From: Pseudomonas frederiksbergensis
GTDB lineage: Bacteria > Pseudomonadota > Gammaproteobacteria > Pseudomonadales > Pseudomonadaceae
Direction of reading: 5' to 3'
DNA length: 64,000 bases
Assembly: GCF_003732705.1 (NCBI RefSeq)
Contig: NZ_MOBR01000026.1
Location: 30,275 to 94,274 of the forward strand
The translations under genes were made by a program, and so were the position numbers. Within the stretch, counting starts at the first letter, position 1. Every line of letters starts with the position of its first letter. The notes under the pieces were generated by a model, which did not search any database, was not told the DNA's origin, and saw only the letters and a program-made list of their open reading frames with translations. Below, piece by piece: positions 25,028 to 34,326 of the stretch.

Positions 25028-26797
25028 TTACTTTTTCTCCTTCATTGTTTCCTGGTTTCGCCAGGCCGATACTAAAATTTCATAATCTTCCTGTTCGCGA
25101 GGTGCTGCCCAGTTTTTTGAAACTTCTGGGTCTTTACTATTTGGATATTTGTCAGGAGGTAAAACGCTTATCCTGCATCTGGTAGGGAGTTTTGCAGCCT
25201 CTCCAACGATAATGGCTTCTCCAGTTCTTAGTACCGGAAGTGAGTCGATTATTCCCGCTAAACCCTCTGACATTGCCGATTTAACGATTCCTCTATCCGT
25301 GGAGTTGTTTATGCGAAGCGCGATAATTGTTCCGCATTGGGATAAAATAGTTTCGTCTATTTCTGAAGGTCTCTGGCTGACAATCATTGCGCCTACACCA
25401 AATTTCCGACCTTCTTTGGCAATCCTTTGAACCATATGCTTTGCTAGCCCCGTATCGGACTTTGAAAGGTATCGATGTGCCTCTTCTAGTACTACCAGTA
25501 ATGGGCGATTTTTCATTCCAGAGGATAGGTTTCTACCCCATATAGCTGACTCGAATAAAATATCTAAAATTGAGCCAAGGAGTAAACTTAATCGAGTAGA
25601 GGGCATTCCTGATAAATCAAGAATTGTTACGGGCTTGTCATGTCCTAGCCATTCAGACAAAAGTTGATCTAGGTCTTTTTCAACTTTTCCGTCTTTATCT
25701 GGATTCCAAGGTCCTGGATTCAACAGGAATGAATACTGTGAATCGAGAAGTCTAGACTTCATGAGTTCAAGCTGCTTTTTTATTTGTCCAGGACCACCTT
25801 TTTGCGGCGGGCTTTTTCCCGCACCGGGCGGTTTGAATTTTGGGGATATGAGATTGTCAAAATCGCCTTTCGACGTATAGGCAGGGTCTGTTTGGGCTTC
25901 ATCATTCCAGTTAACAGTGTCGTCATGATAAAGGTCGTACCAGATTTTTTTTATTCTATACGGCAAAGGTGTAAACCCGGTTATTCTTTCAGAATCAATA
26001 TTTAAGATGTTATTTGTCGTTAATGAAAGCTTCTTTTCTTCTATTGTTTTGTCTAGATATTGGGTTTTATAGGTTTCGTTTAAAGTGCCGCATAGAAAAT
26101 CAATCAAGTTCTCGGGCGAAATGCACCAGTACGGGATGAAGAGTTTATTTGTACTGTCCGGGGAAACCGAAAAAACTTTCGCGATGTCGCCTAATGCTGA
26201 TGCGTACTCACCATGGATATCAATTAATAAAATTCTAGATGAGGGGAGTTTAATGTAGTCATCATGCATGACAAGAGATCTTAAAATTGAAGCTGTGCTT
26301 GTAGATTTTCCTGATCCGGTCGAGCCTAATATTGCAGAGTGTCGTGAGACAAGTTTGTTTAAGTCTATGCTTACATCGATTCCGTCTGAACTTGAAAGCT
26401 TTCCTATCTTAAATTGCCCCTTATCGGATTTGCCAAAAATCTTGAGGAGGTCGCTGTCTACAACGATATGGACGTCGTCTCCTATGCTGGGGTATTCGCT
26501 AATGCCCCGATCAAACTCACCACCAATAATCTCTCCAATTAACTCGACTCGTATCCAGCGTCTCTGAGAGAGGATTTTATGGTCGTTTTCTAAACTAGAA
26601 GATTCGTTTGATTCGGATATAACGCCATACAAGTGGTTGTACCCGAGTGGGATTTTAACAAAACTCCCCACTTGACCAATGCGATAATTTTTTCCTTCCA
26701 GAATAGTTATTCCTGACTCCATGGTGTCAGCCAGTTCGACAGCAATGGAGGAGCTGGAAACGGAACTTATACTTCCTAGCAGAGTGGGACTACGCAT
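25028..26797 (-). CDS. HerA/FtsK-type hexameric ATPase of a SIR2-HerA defence system
   Basis: About 589 residues. An N-terminal beta-barrel part (HAS-barrel like, residues 1-145) precedes the ATPase: Walker A 'GSTGSGKST' (158-166), Walker B 'LLVVLEEAH' (433-441), and the sensor region 'IVSQRPSEIDETILSQCGT'. A poorly conserved insertion (about 210-385) separates the Walker motifs. In SIR2-HerA (Nezha-type) systems this ATPase assembles with the SIR2 subunit to degrade NAD during phage infection. ATG 26797 was chosen for GAGGGTGA 8 nt before it; it overlaps the SIR2 stop. The gene is clearly more AT-rich than its surroundings. Confidence 0.85.
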   Translation of the reverse strand: MRSPTLLGSISSVSSSSIAVELADTMESGITILEGKNYRIGQVGSFVKIPLGYNHLYGVISESNESSSLENDHKILSQRRWIRVELIGEIIGGEFDRGISEYPSIGDDVHIVVDSDLLKIFGKSDKGQFKIGKLSSSDGIDVSIDLNKLVSRHSAILGSTGSGKSTSTASILRSLVMHDDYIKLPSSRILLIDIHGEYASALGDIAKVFSVSPDSTNKLFIPYWCISPENLIDFLCGTLNETYKTQYLDKTIEEKKLSLTTNNILNIDSERITGFTPLPYRIKKIWYDLYHDDTVNWNDEAQTDPAYTSKGDFDNLISPKFKPPGAGKSPPQKGGPGQIKKQLELMKSRLLDSQYSFLLNPGPWNPDKDGKVEKDLDQLLSEWLGHDKPVTILDLSGMPSTRLSLLLGSILDILFESAIWGRNLSSGMKNRPLLVVLEEAHRYLSKSDTGLAKHMVQRIAKEGRKFGVGAMIVSQRPSEIDETILSQCGTIIALRINNSTDRGIVKSAMSEGLAGIIDSLPVLRTGEAIIVGEAAKLPTRCRISVLPPDKYPNSKDPEVSKNWAAPREQEDYEILVSAWRNQETMKEKK

Positions 26798-28013
26798 CGG
26801 AATTGTCACCCTCTACTTTTTGGAGTAGGGATGCATCAGGCGGTAGATAAGACATGTCTAATGCTATTTCTTCAAACTTAATTCCAAATTCGCCTCCAGC
26901 AGTTGCCAAAAAGCGAGTTAGAATTTTGAAATCGCCAAGAAGAAACTCCTCGTTTTTGAAGTACTCTTCTCTGATTGTTTGCCAGTTTTTAGCTGGAAGT
27001 ATCCCCGTACGCCATTTTGCTTCCACACCATTGATGATTGCGCCATCCCTACAAAAGACACTGACATTAGGGCATTTCATTGCAATTTCGCGTGCGAATG
27101 ATTCTTCGGAGATTTTGTTGAATTGAAAGGCGAATAGCGCTGAGGAAGGGTTAGCAATAAGGCTTTCGATTATTTTCGACGTTATATGTGCGTCGGCAAA
27201 GGAGAAACCGGATGAAATAAGTAACGTGTCTGGCTCTAAGAGAAAATTTTTAAATCGTTCAAATAAAGATGAAAATGGAGCAGCTTGAGTTTGGTCGTAT
27301 TTTATGTGAGATGGGTAAACCATACTGGTGTTCTGTGAGTGAGGTATCCTGATTACCTCATTGTTTGGACCGATCTCCCATCCAATTGAACCGTGAAGCT
27401 TCCATAATCTTACCCATCTTGGTGGTAGGTCATTTCTTGAAATGCTAGATGGATCGAAAAAAGCATTTCTTGAGCCGCTAAAGCCATCAAAGTATGGAGT
27501 CTTAACTCTTTCTAATGATTGTTCTAGTAGTAAGTCGTAGTTGGTGGTAAAAACTTCGATGCCATGTTTTCTATTAATGCCGTTTATCCACGAGACCAGT
27601 TCGCAGTATGGAGTTGGGCTCGGTGGTAATTCTCGATCTACAACCTTTTTAATTGAGTTGCATATGTGATCGGTTAACTGTGTAAATTTTATACTGTCAT
27701 ATCCGTGAACTTTTGATGTTCCTATGACATCTGCTAGTGCTCTGATTTTTGATAGGACTTTTTCAAAATTCTTGTCTTCTATCGAAGATTCTATTTCATT
27801 GAAAACCCTAAGGTCTTCCTCGGATAAGTCCGACTTTATAGCACGGGTTAAACCTACGACATTGGGAATTAGCGGCTCCCAAGCGTCCTTTCCTACGTTG
27901 ATGCTGACAGGCGCCCCAGCACCGAGAAGAATTCCAATTTTCTTTTTGCCATTGGTTATTATTTGACGAAAGCCAAACATATATTGGTCGGGATTATGCA
28001 CGGACTCGTTCAT
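26790..28013 (-). CDS. SIR2-family NADase-like protein of a SIR2-HerA defence system
   Basis: 407 residues. The SIR2 NAD-binding and catalytic motifs are visible: 'ILLGAGAP' (GAG at 31-33), 'VFTTNYD' (154-160), and 'LWKLHGSIGW' with the catalytic histidine at 207. Late 'SGFSFADAHI' closes the fold. Such proteins act as NAD hydrolases in abortive anti-phage systems. The ATG (28013) has AAGGAA upstream, but a strong terminator of the nrdB side ends about 16 bp before it, leaving no room for a separate promoter. First gene of a three-gene operon with HerA and KTSC. Confidence 0.85.
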   Translation of the reverse strand: MNESVHNPDQYMFGFRQIITNGKKKIGILLGAGAPVSINVGKDAWEPLIPNVVGLTRAIKSDLSEEDLRVFNEIESSIEDKNFEKVLSKIRALADVIGTSKVHGYDSIKFTQLTDHICNSIKKVVDRELPPSPTPYCELVSWINGINRKHGIEVFTTNYDLLLEQSLERVKTPYFDGFSGSRNAFFDPSSISRNDLPPRWVRLWKLHGSIGWEIGPNNEVIRIPHSQNTSMVYPSHIKYDQTQAAPFSSLFERFKNFLLEPDTLLISSGFSFADAHITSKIIESLIANPSSALFAFQFNKISEESFAREIAMKCPNVSVFCRDGAIINGVEAKWRTGILPAKNWQTIREEYFKNEEFLLGDFKILTRFLATAGGEFGIKFEEIALDMSYLPPDASLLQKVEGDNSDA

Positions 28014-28028
28014 GCCAGTTCCTTAGCT

Positions 28029-28059
28029 AAAAAAAAGCCCTGCATGAGCAGGGCTTTTT
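28029..28059 (-). terminator. Strong terminator between nrdB and the SIR2 gene
   Basis: AAAAAGCCCTGC (28032-28043) pairs with GCAGGGCTTTTT (28048-28059) across a 4-base loop. On the minus strand it ends in about eight T, so it terminates the nrdB transcript. It is also T-rich on the other strand. Only about 16 bp separate it from the SIR2 start codon. Confidence 0.85.
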
Positions 28060-28114
28060 AGCTTCCCTAACAACCATGTAAGGTAAGCTCTTATTGCATG
28101 GCGTTACGCCACTG

Positions 28115-29365
28115 TCAATCCCAGCTAAGCGCACCACCGGTTTGGTATTCAATAACCCGAGTCTCAAAGAAATTCTTCTCTTTCTTCAAGTCCATAATCT
28201 CGCTCATCCAAGGGAACGGGTTAGTCGTCCCTGGATACTCTTCCTTCAACCCAATCTGCGACAGACGACGGTTAGCGATGAACTTCAGGTAGTCCTCCAT
28301 CATCGCCGCGTTCATGCCGAGTACGCCGCGAGGCATGGTATCGCGAGCGTATTCAATCTCCAGCTGAGTCCCCTGCAGAATCATCTGCGAAGCCTCTTCC
28401 TTCATTTCAGCATCCCACAAGTGCGGGTTTTCGATTTTGATCTGGTTGATCACGTCGATGCCGAAGTTCAGGTGCATGGATTCGTCGCGCAGGATGTATT
28501 GGAACTGCTCGGCGACGCCGGTCATTTTGTTGCGGCGGCCCATGGAGAGGATTTGGGTGAAGCCGCAGTAGAAGAAGATGCCTTCCAGGACGCAGTAGTA
28601 GGCGATCAGGTTGCGCAGCAGTTCTTTGTCGGTTTCGACGGTGCCGGTTTCGAACTTCGGATCGGAGATCGAGCGGGTGTATTTGAGGCCCCAGGTGGCT
28701 TTTTTCGCGACCGATGGGATCTCGTGGTACATGTTGAAGATCTCGCCTTCATCCATGGCCAGCGATTCGATGCAGTACTGGTAGGCGTGGGTGTGGATCG
28801 CTTCTTCGAAAGCCTGGCGCAGGATGTACTGGCGGCATTCCGGGTTGGTGATCAGGCGGTACACGGCCAGGACCAGGTTGTTGGCAACCAGGGAGTCGGC
28901 GGTGGAGAAGAAGCCGAGGTTGCGCATGACGATGCGGCGTTCGTCGTCGGTCAGGCCTTCCGGGTCTTTCCAGAGGGCGATGTCGGCGGTCATGTTGACT
29001 TCTTGCGGCATCCAGTGGTTTGCGCAACCGTCCAGATACTTCTGCCAGGCCCAGTCGTACTTGAAGGGTACGAGTTGGTTGAGGTCGGCGCGGCAGTTGA
29101 TCATGCGCTTTTCGTCGACAGCGACGCGGGCGGAGGCGCCTTCGAGTTCGGCCAGGCCTTCGGCAACGTCGAGGTTGTCCAGGGCAGCCTTGGCACGGGC
29201 GATGGCGGCGGAGTCGGAGGCGGTCACGGCACGCGCTTCTTGGGCGGCAACGCCACCGGCGGTGTCGAGGCGGTCCATGTTGGCTTCAGTCGCGTGGCCG
29301 GCGTTGGCGCCTTTTACGGCTACTTCGCCCGTGTCTTCTTTGTCGAATTCGTCCCAGCTCAGCAT
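28115..29365 (-). CDS. nrdB: Class Ia ribonucleoside-diphosphate reductase, beta subunit
   Basis: 416 residues, the length I expect for Pseudomonas NrdB. Di-iron ligands of the ferritin-like fold are in 'WKDPEGLTDDERRIV', 'QAFEEAIHTHAYQYCIES' (E..H) and 'YILRDESMHLNFG'. The C-terminal 'GGALSWD' tail binds NrdA. It supplies the tyrosyl radical for deoxyribonucleotide synthesis. nrdA is not adjacent here: two small exported proteins lie upstream instead. A candidate minus-strand -10 (TATAAT, 29600-29605) is ~240 bp upstream. Confidence 0.95.
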   Translation of the reverse strand: MLSWDEFDKEDTGEVAVKGANAGHATEANMDRLDTAGGVAAQEARAVTASDSAAIARAKAALDNLDVAEGLAELEGASARVAVDEKRMINCRADLNQLVPFKYDWAWQKYLDGCANHWMPQEVNMTADIALWKDPEGLTDDERRIVMRNLGFFSTADSLVANNLVLAVYRLITNPECRQYILRQAFEEAIHTHAYQYCIESLAMDEGEIFNMYHEIPSVAKKATWGLKYTRSISDPKFETGTVETDKELLRNLIAYYCVLEGIFFYCGFTQILSMGRRNKMTGVAEQFQYILRDESMHLNFGIDVINQIKIENPHLWDAEMKEEASQMILQGTQLEIEYARDTMPRGVLGMNAAMMEDYLKFIANRRLSQIGLKEEYPGTTNPFPWMSEIMDLKKEKNFFETRVIEYQTGGALSWD

Positions 29366-29599
29366 GACGTGTCGTCTCCTGCGTGAGGGCCAGATTGCCC
29401 ATGTGATGGTTTGTCACACGGTCGTACTGGCCGCGTTGGATCTAAGGAAAATGTAATTGCAGCTACCGCAGGCAAAAACAGAAATTTTTTACGGAGTCGA
29501 GCCGCCGATGGGCGCAGAGAAAATGAATCGCTTCTGCGTGGGGCTTCGGACTGGCTGCTTATCCCTGTAAGGGAATATTGCAGGCCCGTTTAAGGCGGC

Positions 29600-29605
29600 A
29601 TTATA
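29600..29605 (-). promoter_or_regulatory. Candidate -10 box of nrdB
   Basis: TATAAT on the minus strand, without a clear -35 hexamer at 17 bp. Transcription from here would give a leader of about 230 nt before the nrdB ATG. Confidence 0.35.
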
Positions 29606-29783
29606 GGGAAAAAAACAGGCGTGTGGTGCGACGAAATGGCACTGAGAACGCACGGCGGGGGAGGTTTTTTGATCGGAGCGAGGGTTTACAGGGCTTTGGC
29701 TGGGTATCGCAGGTGAAGATTTTTTTTCATTATTTTTGGCGGGCTGGATTTTTGTGCAAAAAATAGCCAGAAAATCGGGTTTT

Positions 29784-29799
29784 TCACTACATGTTGTGT
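29784..29799. promoter_or_regulatory. NrdR-box-like palindrome
   Basis: TCACTACATGTTGTGT has near-perfect symmetry (CAC..ACATGT..GTG) and fits the NrdR consensus (CACwATATwGTG-like). It lies about 420 bp before the nrdB start. A paired second box at the usual ~31-bp distance is not clear. Confidence 0.4.
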
Positions 29800-29835
29800 T
29801 TCAAGGCGCTTTTCGATGGCCCCAGACACAACTAA

Positions 29836-29853
29836 GCCCGACCGAAGCCGGGC
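29836..29853 (-). terminator. GC hairpin after the small exported protein gene
   Basis: GCCCG and CGGGC around a TTCG-type loop, 20 bp beyond the stop at 29874, followed by a weak T-rich tail (TTAGTT) on the minus strand. Confidence 0.45.
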
Positions 29854-29873
29854 CCTAATGTCGCGTTCAGCCA

Positions 29874-30071
29874 TCAGCTGAGGCGGGCAGCCCCGACGTG
29901 ATCAGCGCCATCGGCGGCGACCTTGGCTGCGCCAATGTGATCGGCCCCGTCAGAAGCGACAGGCGCGCCGTTGGTAAAAGCCGCCGAGCCGGTGCGCTCG
30001 TAGCCATCAGCAGCGAAAGCGCCACCGGCCAGTACGCAAAGGGTCAAGGCGAGGATCAGTTTGGTTTTCAT
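29874..30071 (-). CDS. Small exported protein with tandem DGADHxGAA repeats
   Basis: 65 residues from ATG 30071, GGAG 8 nt upstream. A signal peptide ('MKTKLILALTLCVLAGGAFA') is followed by 'ADGYERTGSAAFTNGAP' and then two copies of (A/S)DGADH(I/V)GAA(K/R). Similar small secreted proteins with short repeats are frequent in Pseudomonas; I know of no function. Confidence 0.7.
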   Translation of the reverse strand: MKTKLILALTLCVLAGGAFAADGYERTGSAAFTNGAPVASDGADHIGAAKVAADGADHVGAARLS

Positions 30072-30097
30072 CGTTATTACTCCAAGTGCGTGGCGGA

Positions 30098-30361
30098 TCA
30101 ACCGTTAGTGCAGCCATTACCCATGACGCTATAACGCAGGATGTGGCGCTGACCTTTGGAGTCGTCGTATTCCATTTTCATCGGAACCACTTCACACACA
30201 TTCGGAACTTCGCTCATGGACACGACGTTGGCGATGTCCAGGTGGGTGGAATACGTATATTCCTCTACTGCGGGTTTCTGCTGTGCGACATCAGTCGGAA
30301 CCTCGTCGGCCATGGCGGTTGCGCACAGACTGCTGAGGGCCAGAACTAATAAAGCTTTCAT
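30098..30361 (-). CDS. DUF2790 exported small protein
   Basis: 87 residues. Signal peptide 'MKALLVLALSSLCATAMADE', then the DUF2790 core 'YTYSTHLDIANVVSMSEVPN' with 'CEVVPMKMEYDDSKGQRHI' and 'LRYSVMGNGCTNG'; two Cys may form a disulfide. Pseudomonas genomes carry many copies; expression of some changes with copper or stress, and none has a firm role. AAAGG lies about 8 nt before the ATG. The next small gene starts 26 bp downstream and may share the transcript. Confidence 0.85.
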   Translation of the reverse strand: MKALLVLALSSLCATAMADEVPTDVAQQKPAVEEYTYSTHLDIANVVSMSEVPNVCEVVPMKMEYDDSKGQRHILRYSVMGNGCTNG

Positions 30362-30393
30362 TTCAAATTTACCTTTCTAAAGTCGAGAGGGTT

Positions 30394-30418
30394 CACGCAA
30401 TCCTTTTGGGATTGCGTG
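30394..30418. promoter_or_regulatory. Perfect 10-bp inverted repeat in the DUF2790 leader
   Basis: CACGCAATCC (30394-30403) and GGATTGCGTG (30409-30418) with loop TTTTG, 33-57 bp before the DUF2790 start codon. It could be an operator or an mRNA leader hairpin; no T-run follows. Confidence 0.45.
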
Positions 30419-30691
30419 TGGAACTTCAGTACTGGGTTGTTTGATTAACTGCCTTCGTGGGGGCTGCAACTTGGTTAATCAGGGTTGCCTTGTTGGCGAG
30501 GCTGATTTTAGGCGTGGGGGTTACATTCATATACCCATGGTTTTGATAAACACCTTTCGCGATTCCCGTAACAATCGCGCGAAAAGCAAATGTTCGCAGG
30601 CCACTGCCACTGCCAGGGCCGGACGTCGCGGATGGCGTGGGTTTGAGCGCTCGGAGGGGGTAACCACGACATTTTGTAGGGGCTTGTTACT

Positions 30692-30707
30692 ACCATCGTC
30701 GAATGGT
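30692..30707. promoter_or_regulatory. Inverted repeat in the acs upstream region
   Basis: ACCAT-CGTCGA-ATGGT, inside TACTACCATCGTCGAATGGT, 66-81 bp before the acs start codon. The position suits an activator site; acs in pseudomonads is activated by a two-component response regulator (CrbR/ErdR-type), but I cannot tie this repeat to it. Confidence 0.35.
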
Positions 30708-30772
30708 TCTATAGGCCCGGCCCGGCTACAACAGGTCCATACAAAAACAACTATTCCACCGAGGTAAGAAAG

Positions 30773-32728
<1,956 letters not shown>

Positions 32729-32750
32729 GCGTCGGTCTGAGCTGCCGAAG

Positions 32751-32783
32751 CCCCGCCAGACATAGCGTCTGGTGGGGTTTTTT
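32751..32783 (+). terminator. Rho-independent terminator of acs
   Basis: CCCCGCCAGAC (32751-32761) pairs with GTCTGGTGGGG (32767-32777) and six T follow (32778-32783), 23 bp after the acs stop. Confidence 0.9.
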
Positions 32784-32812
32784 ATTGTCTGGGTTTTTGT
32801 GGAGGCAATTCC

Positions 32813-32845
32813 GGCCTCTTCGCGGGCAAGCCTCGCTCCTACAGG
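32813..32845 (-). repeat. Single REP element next to a palindromic repeat
   Basis: GCCTCTTCGCGGGCAAGCCT then CGCTCCTACAGG. It is a lone REP arm about 10 bp before the second-family repeat. Confidence 0.75.
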
Positions 32846-32853
32846 GTTTGCTC

Positions 32854-32966
32854 GATCGTTCCCACGCTCCGCGTGGGAATGCATCCCGTGACGCTCTGCG
32901 TCACAACGTCAACGGCGGACGCGGAGCGTCCATGGCGGCATTCCCACGCAGAGCGTGGGAACGATC
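32854..32966. repeat. Second-family palindromic repeat (GATCGTTCCCACGC type)
   Basis: Outer arms GATCGTTCCCACGCTCCGCG and inverted GAGCGTGGGAACGATC, with an inner pair ACGCTCTGCGT / ACGCGGAGCGTCC. Same family as 4791-4920 and 52130-52235. Confidence 0.9.
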
Positions 32967-33461
32967 ATCAACAACGCCGAATATTTATCGGCATCGCTTG
33001 TAGGCCATTTCCCACTGTTACCCGTCCTCAGGAAAGTAACTGAATGTGTAACCGCCCCCACCCATCCGGGGCATTGGGAAACGCAAAGCCCCGTTTCAGG
33101 GCCTCTCAACCGCCCATGAAAAATAAGACACCACGCTACGCTTGCCGGATTAGAAGGGTTTGCCAATAATAGGCCCGCAATTTGCAGCATAGATCGGTTA
33201 ACAATCTTTTGCTCTTGCATGAATTTGCAAGGCTGTCAACGTGCTCAAGCGGCTTTCTCAGTGCATCTGTAATTTGTTGTCGCATTGAAGAAATATCGGC
33301 TTCGGGCCTGTCGTTAGAATGCCGATCACTCGCTCGTCGTTGCTCGCGTTGAAATCAACGCGGGTTTTCCAGGACGCAGCACCGATTTCCTGTTTAACCC
33401 ATTCGCATATTGGGCTTGTGCTCACTCTGCCGTTTTTGCCCTTTACCGATGGAGTCCCAAG
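32967..33461. other. 495-bp intergenic region upstream of aotJ
   Basis: No gene is supported. It contains ArgR-like half-sites (33278-33294 and near 33309) that fit control of the aot operon. The first 250 bases show no structure that I recognise. Confidence 0.5.
33278..33294 (+). promoter_or_regulatory. ArgR half-site upstream of aotJ
   Basis: TGTCGC-N8-AAT matches the P. aeruginosa ArgR half-site TGTCGC-N8-AAY that I know from the literature. A weaker copy (TGTCGT) lies 31 bp further on, three helical turns away. The site sits about 170 bp before the aotJ ATG. Confidence 0.6.
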
Positions 33462-34235
33462 ATGAAGAAACTTGTGCTGCTTGGCGCCCTGGCACTGTCC
33501 GTGCTGTCCCTGCCGACCTTCGCCGATGAAAAGCCCCTGAAGATCGGTATCGAAGCGGCGTACCCTCCGTTTGCCTCCAAGGCTCCGGACGGCAGCATCG
33601 TCGGTTTCGACTACGACATCGGCAACGCCCTGTGCGAGCAGATGCAGGTCAAGTGCGTCTGGGTCGAGCAAGAGTTCGACGGTCTGATCCCGGCACTCCA
33701 AGTGCGCAAGATCGACGCGATCCTGTCGTCCATGTCGATCACTGAAGATCGCAAGAAGTCCGTGGACTTCACCAACAAGTACTACAACACCCCGGCGCGC
33801 CTGGTCATGAAGGTCGGCACTCAAGTCAGCGAAGGCCTGGCTGAGCTCAAGGGCAAGAACATCGGCGTACAACGTGGTTCGATCCACGAGCGTTTCGCCC
33901 GCGAAGTCCTGGCCCCGCTGGGTGCCGAGATCAAGCCTTACGGTTCGCAGAACGAAATCTACCTCGACGTGGCCGCCGGCCGCCTCGACGGCACCGTGGC
34001 AGACGCTACGCTGCTGGATGACGGTTTCCTGAAAACCGACGCCGGCAAAGGTTTCGCCTTCGTTGGCCCGGCCTTCACCGACGTCAAATACTTCGGCGAC
34101 GGCGTAGGTATCGCGGTTCGCAAGGGTGATGCGCTGAAAGACAAGATCAACACCGCGATCACTGCCATTCGCGAGAACGGCAAATACAAGCAAATCCAGG
34201 ACAAGTACTTCGCCTTCGATATCTACGGCAAGTAA
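33462..34235 (+). CDS. aotJ: Arginine/ornithine ABC transporter, periplasmic binding protein
   Basis: 257 residues. Signal peptide (residues 1-22, 'MKKLVLLGALALSVLSLPTF'), then the LAO/HisJ-type amino-acid binding fold: 'LKIGIEAAYPPFASKAPDGS', 'FDYDIGNALCEQMQVKCVWV', 'VDFTNKYYNTPARLVM', 'VQRGSIHERFA'. Neighbours are the two permease genes, an aspartoacylase-like gene, the ATPase and the regulator ArgR, exactly the aotJQMOP-argR order. A hairpin terminator/attenuator between this gene and aotQ should yield excess binding protein. Confidence 0.93.
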   Translation: MKKLVLLGALALSVLSLPTFADEKPLKIGIEAAYPPFASKAPDGSIVGFDYDIGNALCEQMQVKCVWVEQEFDGLIPALQVRKIDAILSSMSITEDRKKSVDFTNKYYNTPARLVMKVGTQVSEGLAELKGKNIGVQRGSIHERFAREVLAPLGAEIKPYGSQNEIYLDVAAGRLDGTVADATLLDDGFLKTDAGKGFAFVGPAFTDVKYFGDGVGIAVRKGDALKDKINTAITAIRENGKYKQIQDKYFAFDIYGK

Positions 34236-34257
34236 CACGTCCAAGCGACAAGTCCGA

Positions 34258-34300
34258 AATGGCGCAAGCAACAGGATCTCTGAGGTTTGCGCCATTTTTT
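34258..34300 (+). terminator. Attenuating terminator between aotJ and aotQ
   Basis: AATGGCGCAA (34258-34267) pairs with TTGCGCCAT, and six T (34295-34300) follow. It sits 22 bp after the aotJ stop and 27 bp before the aotQ start, where partial termination is common in such operons. Confidence 0.85.
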
Positions 34301-34326
34301 CATCCCTACTTTCGAGGACCTGAATC

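Larger units (their letters stand above)
29366..29873. other. 508-bp intergenic region upstream of nrdB
   Basis: No gene is supported. It holds a TATAAT box on the minus strand (29600-29605), a NrdR-like palindrome at 29784-29799, and a small GC hairpin at 29836-29853. The stretch 29700-29800 is A/T-rich with poly-T runs. It probably holds the nrdB promoter and the 3' end of the small exported gene. Confidence 0.5.
30362..30772. other. 411-bp intergenic region between the divergent DUF2790 and acs genes
   Basis: No gene is supported. It contains a perfect 10-bp inverted repeat (30394-30418) close to the DUF2790 start and an ACCAT-N6-ATGGT inverted repeat (30692-30707) about 65 bp before acs. 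Divergent promoters are expected here. Confidence 0.5.

Noticed and set aside
20000..28013. Intact prophage
   Set aside because: BRO and C4-like elements are phage-type, but no integrase, capsid, tail or lysis genes are present; more likely a relic within a defence island.
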